A stretch of DNA of 64,000 nt, taken from positions 123,345-187,344 of the forward strand of contig NZ_JANAVJ010000006.1 of NCBI RefSeq assembly GCF_024213375.1, given 5' to 3'. A program made the position numbers and the translations under genes. Under the pieces are notes generated by a model, which worked only from the letters and a program-made list of their open reading frames with translations, did not search any database and had not been told where the DNA came from. The stretch's first letter is position 1. Each line of letters begins with the position of its first letter. Of this stretch, positions 59,130-64,000 are shown one piece after another. Source of the stretch: Paenibacillus sp. MZ04-78.2. GTDB taxonomy: Bacteria; Bacillota; Bacilli; Paenibacillales; NBRC-103111.

Positions 59130-59308
59130 AAGTATACCGCGCTCAAGAAATTATGAAATGTGAAGAAAAAGTTAGCGTGGAATTGAACGGCGTGTCCGTA
59201 TGGATCGACAGCGTGGACCCCGAGCAGGAGACGGCCAAAGTGCATGTCGAAGACCGCCCTGCCGACGCCCGCGTCGTTCCGGTCGGAGAGCTTCAGGAAA
59301 TCCAATAA
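59126..59308 (+). CDS. sspH: H-type small acid-soluble spore protein
   Basis: 60 residues. Matches SspH along its length: YRAQEIMKCEEKVSVELNGV, VWIDSVDPEQETAKVHVED and VVPVGELQEI, compared with the Bacillus SspH order of RAKEL, VMI-DE-ETA and VPVNSLEEI. Such proteins are made in the forespore. It starts inside the stop of the 69-residue gene. A weak hairpin with a T run lies at 59333-59394. Confidence 0.9.
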   Translation: MKVYRAQEIMKCEEKVSVELNGVSVWIDSVDPEQETAKVHVEDRPADARVVPVGELQEIQ

Positions 59309-59332
59309 CTCCCGCGAGGATCGTGTTTGAGC

Positions 59333-59395
59333 AAAAGCTTTCCGAAAGCATGCAGGCCGAGAGAGGGCCCATGGCTGGGGGAAGCTTTTTTTGCT
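59333..59395 (+). terminator. Weak terminator-like hairpin after sspH
   Basis: AAAGCTT and AAGCTTTTTTT flank a long imperfect stem with a GGCC/GGCC-rich centre. The remainder of 59309-59605 holds only a promoter. Confidence 0.4.
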
Positions 59396-59543
59396 GCGGT
59401 AAAGCGGCTTAGGGGCTCATGCAGTCGGGCAAGCGGATAGTCAGTGATAGGGAATCGGTGTTATGATATACCTAAGAGATCCGGGGGAGATGGAGCGTTT
59501 CGAACGGCACTGGGCAGCTTCGACGATAGGCAGAACGGCATGT

Positions 59544-59572
59544 TTGTCTAGATACAAAGGAACGGCTATAAT
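59544..59572 (+). promoter_or_regulatory. SigA-type promoter of thiL-tsa operon
   Basis: TTGTCT (59544-59549), 17-base spacer, TATAAT (59567-59572), 34 bases before the thiL start. Confidence 0.7.
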
Positions 59573-59605
59573 AATTGTCAATACGAGAGCGGAGGCGGAT
59601 AGATT

Positions 59606-60643
59606 GTGAGCTCGGTCGACGAATTTACGCTGATCGACCTGCTGAACGGCGGGAAGCAAACGATCGCTTTTCAACGAGCCGGCGGCGTGGAAACAGGGAT
59701 CGGCGACGATGCGGCCGTCGTTCGCGCCTCTTCGGATAGCCGGTGGGTTCTCACTTGCGATACGATGACGGAAGACATTCATTTCAAGCGGGTGACGATG
59801 CGCGATGCGGATGTCGGGTACAAAGCGATGGCTTCCGCCGTCAGCGATATCGCTGCGATGGGAGGGACTCCGCGGTATGCCCTCGTGGCGCTCAGCATGC
59901 CGAAGTCGACGCCAGTGGAGCGTGTACGCGCAATGTACGACGGACTCTACGAATGCGCGAACCGCTACCGGGTCGTTGTCGCAGGCGGAGATACGACCTC
60001 GTGTATCGGGGGCGTTACGCTGACCGTAACGGTGATCGGAGAGACGGAACCGGACAAAGCGCTGCTCCGTTCGGCAGCCAAACTGGGAGATGTCGTATTT
60101 ATTACCGGTTTTACCGGCGATTCGGCGGCCGGACTGGAATGGCTTCTAGGGAAAAACAAGCCGTCGGAGGAATGGGACGCCGACCCGGAGCTGAAGCGGT
60201 ATCCCGGACTGATCCGGGCGCACTGCCGTCCGGAGCCGCAGATCGAGGCGGGCGAGCTGCTGCGGCGGTCCGGCTTCTGCCATGCGCTCAACGACGTCAG
60301 CGACGGGATCGCCAGCGAAGCGGGGGAGATTGCCGTGGCGTCGAATATCGGAATCGACCTGATCGAAGACCGGATTCCTGTGTCTGGCGAGCTGCTGGAC
60401 TATGCCTCAAGGCAGGGGAAGGCCCCGCTCGATTACATGCTGTACGGCGGCGAAGATTATCAATTAATCGGAACGGCGCCCGCCGAGCACGCCGTCGAGC
60501 TGCAGATGCAGTTTAAGGAAGCAGGGCTGCCGTTCTATCTGATCGGATATGTCCACGGGAAGCATTCCGGCGTACGGCTTGTGCGAAGCGACGGCAGTTC
60601 AGTACCGCTCGCCAGGCGCGGCTATAATCATTTTACCGGATGA
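59606..60643 (+). CDS. thiL: Thiamine-monophosphate kinase
   Basis: 345 residues, GTG start with GCGGAGG upstream. ThiL phosphorylates thiamine monophosphate to thiamine diphosphate, the last step of cofactor synthesis. Motifs: GIGDDAAVV (about 32), DTMTEDIHF (about 54), AMGGTPRYALVAL (about 90), ITGFTGDSAAGLEWL and DVSDGIASE (about 232). First gene of thiL-tsaE-tsaB-rimI-tsaD. Confidence 0.95.
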   Translation: MSSVDEFTLIDLLNGGKQTIAFQRAGGVETGIGDDAAVVRASSDSRWVLTCDTMTEDIHFKRVTMRDADVGYKAMASAVSDIAAMGGTPRYALVALSMPKSTPVERVRAMYDGLYECANRYRVVVAGGDTTSCIGGVTLTVTVIGETEPDKALLRSAAKLGDVVFITGFTGDSAAGLEWLLGKNKPSEEWDADPELKRYPGLIRAHCRPEPQIEAGELLRRSGFCHALNDVSDGIASEAGEIAVASNIGIDLIEDRIPVSGELLDYASRQGKAPLDYMLYGGEDYQLIGTAPAEHAVELQMQFKEAGLPFYLIGYVHGKHSGVRLVRSDGSSVPLARRGYNHFTG

Positions 60644-60658
60644 AGGGACGATCCTGAC

Positions 60659-61135
60659 ATGGCCACTTATGCATTTCAAGCCCGTCAAGTAGCCGATACT
60701 TCCGTATTGGCGGAACGCTTGGCCTCGTTGTTTATCCCGGGAACCGTCATTACGCTCGACGGCGACCTGGGGGCGGGCAAGACGACATTCTCACAAGCGG
60801 TAGCCAAGGCGATAGGCGTCAAGGACATCGTGAACAGTCCTACGTTTACGATCATCAAAGAATATGAGGGTTCCGCGTTCCCTTTTTATCATATGGACGT
60901 GTACCGGTTGTCTTTGGAAGAGGCGGATGACTTGGGGCTGGACGAATACTTTTACGGAAACGGCATTACGCTTGTCGAATGGGCTTCGCTGATCGAAGAG
61001 ATTTTGCCTCCGCACCGGTTGGAGATTCGGATTGAGACCGACGGAGAAAACGGGCGAAGCTTCACGCTCAAGCCGTCAGGCGATCCTTATGAAGCGTGGT
61101 GTGCGAAGCTACAACAGAACGGATGGTTAACATGA
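60659..61135 (+). CDS. tsaE: tRNA t6A threonylcarbamoylation protein TsaE
   Basis: 158 residues. TsaE is the ATPase of the complex that makes the t6A modification on tRNAs reading ANN codons. P-loop is GDLGAGKTTFSQAVAK (about 37), Walker B-like YHMDVYRL (about 78), and GITLVEWASLIEEILP (about 101). Its stop overlaps the tsaB start (ATGA), consistent with a shared complex. Confidence 0.95.
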   Translation: MATYAFQARQVADTSVLAERLASLFIPGTVITLDGDLGAGKTTFSQAVAKAIGVKDIVNSPTFTIIKEYEGSAFPFYHMDVYRLSLEEADDLGLDEYFYGNGITLVEWASLIEEILPPHRLEIRIETDGENGRSFTLKPSGDPYEAWCAKLQQNGWLT

Positions 61136-61995
61136 TTCAGAATACGGCATCAGATTCGAATTTATATGGCGACGGCAAGCTTATGCTGTCCGTCGATACG
61201 TCAACCGTGTCGATGACGACCGCGTTGACCCGGGGACGGGAAGTCTTGGGGGAAATTACTTCAAAAGCCGAGCGAAACCATTCGCTTTACCTCGTGCCGA
61301 ACTTGCAGCGGCTCATGGCGGAGTGTGGCGTCCGGCCGGACGAGCTGTCGGCGTTTGCCGTCGGCATCGGGCCCGGTTCGTATACCGGCGTGCGGATCGG
61401 CGTGACGGTAGCCAAAACCTTTGCCTGGACGCGGAGGCTGGCTTTGCTCGGCGTCTCTACGCTCGAAGCGTTGGCGCTCGGCGGAGCCGGCTCCGCCTCG
61501 GAATACGGCGCGCTTCAAGACGGGGAAATCGTGCGGGGCGGAGCGCTTCAGGCGATGGATTCGCTGCTTGACGCGGCGCGCGCGACGGGGCAACCGACAT
61601 GGGTCGTCCCGCTAATCGACGCCCGCAGGGGACAAGCGTTTACGGCGCTGTACGCCGTTTCGCCCGAGGACTGGAAGTGCCGGGTGCCGGACGGGATTCG
61701 TCTGACTGCCTCTTGGACGGACGAGCTCCTCTCCTTGGCTGCATCGGCGGAATCCGGACCGGGCCGCGTCATATTTACGGGCGAGCTGGAGCTGCATCGG
61801 GAAGCGATCCGTTCGTTTGCTTCCCGTTGGGACGGACCGGTAACGGAAGCACCGCATGAGCTGCGGGCCCGCCATATCGCCGAGCTTGGCCTGATGCGGT
61901 GGAAGCGGGGGGAGACGGAGGATGTTCACGGGTTGGTTCCGAACTATACGCAATTGGCGGAAGCGGAAGCCAAACTTCTCGCCAAGAAATCTTAG
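61132..61995 (+). CDS. tsaB: tRNA t6A threonylcarbamoylation protein TsaB
   Basis: 287 residues from the ATG overlapping the tsaE stop. An actin-like fold protein: LSVDTSTVSMTTAL (about 19), AFAVGIGPGSYTGVRIGVTVAK (about 76), LLGVSTLEALAL (about 105), and WVVPLIDARRGQAFTALY (about 158). It is longer than most TsaB proteins by roughly 40-50 residues, mainly in the middle (about 115-145). Partner of TsaD and TsaE. Confidence 0.93.
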   Translation: MIQNTASDSNLYGDGKLMLSVDTSTVSMTTALTRGREVLGEITSKAERNHSLYLVPNLQRLMAECGVRPDELSAFAVGIGPGSYTGVRIGVTVAKTFAWTRRLALLGVSTLEALALGGAGSASEYGALQDGEIVRGGALQAMDSLLDAARATGQPTWVVPLIDARRGQAFTALYAVSPEDWKCRVPDGIRLTASWTDELLSLAASAESGPGRVIFTGELELHREAIRSFASRWDGPVTEAPHELRARHIAELGLMRWKRGETEDVHGLVPNYTQLAEAEAKLLAKKS

Positions 61996-62011
61996 GGGAG
62001 GCCTGTCCGAT

Positions 62012-62515
62012 ATGGAATCTAAACGCGAAGCGCAACCTGTCTATGACGGAGCTATGCATTTTCGCCCGATGCACACGGACGACATCCCCGCGATCTGCGA
62101 GATCGAGCAGGAATCGTTTCCGACGCCTTGGACAGCCGGGGCGTTTTACAACGAGCTGACGAGCAATAATTTTGCCAAATATCTCGTTTTGGAATACGAA
62201 GGCGAAATTGCCGGCTACGGCGGCATGTGGCTGATCATGGAGGAGGCGCACGTCACCAATATCGCAATTCGCGAAAAATACCGCGGGCGAAAGCTCGGGG
62301 AACGGCTGCTTGCGGAGATGCAGCAGACGGCTGTTTTTTACGGGACGCTCCGCATGACGCTGGAGGTGCGTCCGTCCAATTTAATTGCCCAACGCTTGTA
62401 TGAGAAGCTGGGATTTCGTTCCGTGGGTATTCGACGGGGCTATTATACCGACAATAAAGAAGATGCGATTATTATGTGGGCGGACCTGCCCAAAGCGGAA
62501 CGGCTCTCCAATTAA
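62012..62515 (+). CDS. rimI: Ribosomal protein S18-alanine N-acetyltransferase
   Basis: 167 residues from the ATG at 62012 (GGGGAGG upstream). RimI acetylates the N-terminal Ala of ribosomal protein S18. FRPMHTDDIPAICEIEQESFPTPW at the start, the acetyl-CoA loop IREKYRGRKLGERLL (about 88) and RPSNLIAQRLYEKLGFRSVGIRRGYYTDNKEDAIIMW are the RimI signature. Its place between tsaB and tsaD is conserved in Firmicutes. Confidence 0.95.
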   Translation: MESKREAQPVYDGAMHFRPMHTDDIPAICEIEQESFPTPWTAGAFYNELTSNNFAKYLVLEYEGEIAGYGGMWLIMEEAHVTNIAIREKYRGRKLGERLLAEMQQTAVFYGTLRMTLEVRPSNLIAQRLYEKLGFRSVGIRRGYYTDNKEDAIIMWADLPKAERLSN

Positions 62516-62562
62516 AAGAAAACGGCTGCCTGCGAGCGGTTCGAGAACAGACGAGAGGTTTA

Positions 62563-63636
62563 ATGACTATGGATGAACAATCGAACGAAGCGGTGTCCGT
62601 TCGCCCGGATCGGGACGACGGACCTGTTTATATATTGGCTGTGGAAACAAGCTGCGACGAGACGTCCGTAGCGATTGTACGCGACGGCAAAGACATCTTG
62701 GTGAACGTCGTGTCCAGCCAGATCGAGACGCACCAGCGATTCGGCGGCGTCGTGCCCGAGGTCGCCTCGCGCAAGCATGTGGAATCCATCACGTGGATTA
62801 TCGAAGAGGCGTTGGACAAGGCGAACGTGAAGCCGAGCGAACTGGCCGCTGTTGCCGTGACGCAAGGGCCTGGATTGGTCGGCTCCTTGCTGGTCGGTAT
62901 GGTGGCGGCTAAGGCGCTGGCCTGCGCCCTTGAACTGCCGCTGATCGGCGTGCATCATATCGCCGGGCATATTTATGCCAATCAGCTCGTGAATGAGTTG
63001 GAATACCCGTTTGTGGCGCTGGTCGTGTCCGGAGGACACACCGAGCTTGTCTTTGTGGAAGCCGAGGGGCGCTTTCGCATTATCGGGCAGACCCGGGACG
63101 ACGCGGTGGGCGAAGCTTACGACAAAGTCGCGCGGGCGCTCAAGCTGCCTTATCCCGGCGGTCCGCATATCGACCGGCTGGCGCACGAGGCCCGGGAAGC
63201 GGTCACGCTTCCCCGTGCCTGGCTGGAGCCGAATTCCTACGACTTCAGCTTCAGCGGGCTGAAGTCGGCCGTGCTGGCGGCCCTGAATCAGGCCGCCATG
63301 AAAGGCCAGCCGCTGGCCCCGGAGGCCGTGGCGAAAGGCTTCCAGGACTCGGTTATCGACGTCCTGGTCGAGAAGGCTCTCCGCGCCGTGCGCGCTTACG
63401 GCGCGAAGCAGCTTATCCTTGCCGGCGGGGTCGCCGCCAACAAGGGTCTGCGCGCCGAGCTCGAGGCTCGCTGCGCGGAAGCGGGCGTGCCGCTGCTGGC
63501 GCCGCCGCTCAGCCTGTGCACGGACAACGCGGCGATGATCGCCGCCGCGGCTTTTTTGAAATACCGCCGCGGGCAATTCGCGCCGTTCGACATGAAAGCC
63601 GAGCCGCTGCTGAAGCTCGAAGCGTGGTCAGTTTGA
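62563..63636 (+). CDS. tsaD: tRNA N6-threonylcarbamoyladenosine synthase TsaD
   Basis: 357 residues. TsaD transfers the threonylcarbamoyl group to A37 of tRNA. ILAVETSCDETSVAIV (about 25), the metal-binding pair in HHIAGHIYANQL (about 130), LVVSGGHTELV (about 150), DDAVGEAYDKVARAL (about 178) and a closing LAGGVAANKGLR and CTDNAAMIAAA. Two ATGs (62563, 62569) follow GAGAGG. It is the last gene of the operon; the rRNA operon starts just after. Confidence 0.96.
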   Translation: MTMDEQSNEAVSVRPDRDDGPVYILAVETSCDETSVAIVRDGKDILVNVVSSQIETHQRFGGVVPEVASRKHVESITWIIEEALDKANVKPSELAAVAVTQGPGLVGSLLVGMVAAKALACALELPLIGVHHIAGHIYANQLVNELEYPFVALVVSGGHTELVFVEAEGRFRIIGQTRDDAVGEAYDKVARALKLPYPGGPHIDRLAHEAREAVTLPRAWLEPNSYDFSFSGLKSAVLAALNQAAMKGQPLAPEAVAKGFQDSVIDVLVEKALRAVRAYGAKQLILAGGVAANKGLRAELEARCAEAGVPLLAPPLSLCTDNAAMIAAAAFLKYRRGQFAPFDMKAEPLLKLEAWSV

Positions 63637-63647
63637 ATTGGTTCTTT

Positions 63648-63692
63648 ACAAAGCCGCTGCCGCCGTTGACCCGGATGGCCGCGGCTTTGTTA
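63648..63692 (+). terminator. Terminator after tsaD
   Basis: ACAAAGCCGC and GCGGCTTTGT pair across a loop with a CCG/CGG inner stem and T-rich sequence after it. Confidence 0.7.
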
Positions 63693-63744
63693 TGGCGTAG
63701 AATCATATTTATTCTAGTGGAAAAAATAAAATATAAAAAAAGGG

Positions 63745-63773
63745 TTGCTTTCTGTTTTCAGATTTGATATATT
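63745..63773 (+). promoter_or_regulatory. rRNA operon promoter 1
   Basis: TTGCTT (63745-63750), 17-base spacer, TATATT (63768-63773), preceded by an AT-rich stretch that could serve as an UP element. Followed at 63781 by GTCGCTTCTG. Confidence 0.75.
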
Positions 63774-63840
63774 ACTCCTTGTCGCTTCTGCGGCAGGCTT
63801 TAAAAACTTGAGACTTTCGAATCTTGAAAAAAAATAAAGC

Positions 63841-63869
63841 TTGCAATGATAGAACAGACGTGATATATT
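63841..63869 (+). promoter_or_regulatory. rRNA operon promoter 2
   Basis: TTGCAA (63841-63846), 17-base spacer, TATATT (63864-63869), preceded by an A-rich tract. Followed at 63876 by the same GTCGCTTCTG as promoter 1. Confidence 0.8.
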
Positions 63870-64000
63870 AAAGAGGTCGCTTCTGAGAGGTTGAATTAAC
63901 CGATCGGAATGCTAGGGAATGAATTGCCCTTTGAAAACTGAACATTGAGTGAGTGTCATAAAGAGAATGAAAATTCTCGTCAGTAGTAAATTTTGAGCTT
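63870..64000 (+). other. Leader of the 16S rRNA operon
   Basis: From promoter 2 the sequence runs through CCTTTGAAAACTGAAC and AAATTTTGAGCTT, the usual rrn leader just before the 16S gene in Paenibacillaceae. The mature 16S 5' end should be within a few tens of bases after the window end. The 16S gene itself is not in the window. Confidence 0.75.

Noticed and set aside
1..64000. CRISPR array, prophage, tRNA or riboswitch
   Set aside because: No regularly spaced repeats, phage structural genes, tRNA-like cloverleaf or known riboswitch core (T-box, SAM, TPP, etc.) was recognised on reading; a covariance search would be the decisive test.

Overview
The window comes from a chromosome of an endospore-forming Firmicute, most likely Paenibacillus or a close relative. 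The evidence is a spore-germination receptor operon, an H-type small acid-soluble spore protein, a sporulenol-type cyclase, a Ku/LigD end-joining set, Lpl/Yes-type sugar uptake with its YesM/YesN regulators, and strong GGAGG ribosome sites on a G+C-rich background. Most of it is ordinary core and lifestyle genes. The unusual material lies in two scarred patches (about 3.9-6.1 kb and 9.17-9.55 kb), one TnpB element (31.9-33.15 kb) and a regulatory leader (55.95-56.29 kb).

Layout. 1-3.9 kb: end of hutU, hutI, and a secreted purple-acid-phosphatase-like phosphoesterase. 3.98-6.07 kb: a graveyard with a glyoxalase-family tail fused to a headless GNAT gene, an AT-rich pair (67-residue protein plus an ABC membrane domain with no ATPase), and the tail of an SgrR-type regulator. 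6.1-9.1 kb: polysaccharide deacetylase and a LysM-tethered 5'-nucleotidase. 9.17-9.55 kb: group II intron 5' fragment, solo IS605-type right end and histidine-kinase tail. 9.6-12.7 kb: yhdH-like reductase and cidR, divergent from cidA-cidB. 12.8-16.4 kb: small proteins, an ECF sigma/anti-sigma pair and an AbrB-like regulator. 16.5-22.8 kb: one minus-strand operon of two permeases, a binding lipoprotein, then response regulator and histidine kinase. 23.1-26.2 kb: ABC exporter and a membrane protein. 26.5-31.8 kb: aminopeptidase, thymidine kinase, tubby-like protein, acetyltransferase and PAS kinase. 31.87-33.15 kb: TnpB element. 33.5-40.8 kb: small proteins, an SgrR-type regulator and a 1052-residue hybrid kinase. 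40.8-45.6 kb: sqhC, HAD hydrolase, bactofilin and M23 peptidase. 45.6-50.1 kb: germination operon A-C-D-B. 50.3-59.3 kb: cardiolipin synthase, split NHEJ genes (LigD polymerase, LigD ligase, Ku) interleaved with a two-component system and an attenuator-controlled ABC-F protein, then two spore-type small proteins. 59.6-63.6 kb: thiL-tsaE-tsaB-rimI-tsaD. The last 300 bases carry tandem promoters and the leader of an rRNA operon whose 16S gene should begin just past the window.

How parts fit together. The germination receptor, Ku/LigD, SspH-like protein and sporulenol synthase all serve spores: sensing germinants, repairing breaks, protecting DNA and altering membranes. The sugar operon pairs a transporter with its own two-component system, split by an internal terminator hairpin. 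The ABC-F gene has a promoter, a 13-codon leader ORF, a long hairpin overlapping that ORF and a terminator, the arrangement expected for ribosome-mediated attenuation by an antibiotic. No tRNA gene, CRISPR array or prophage was seen.
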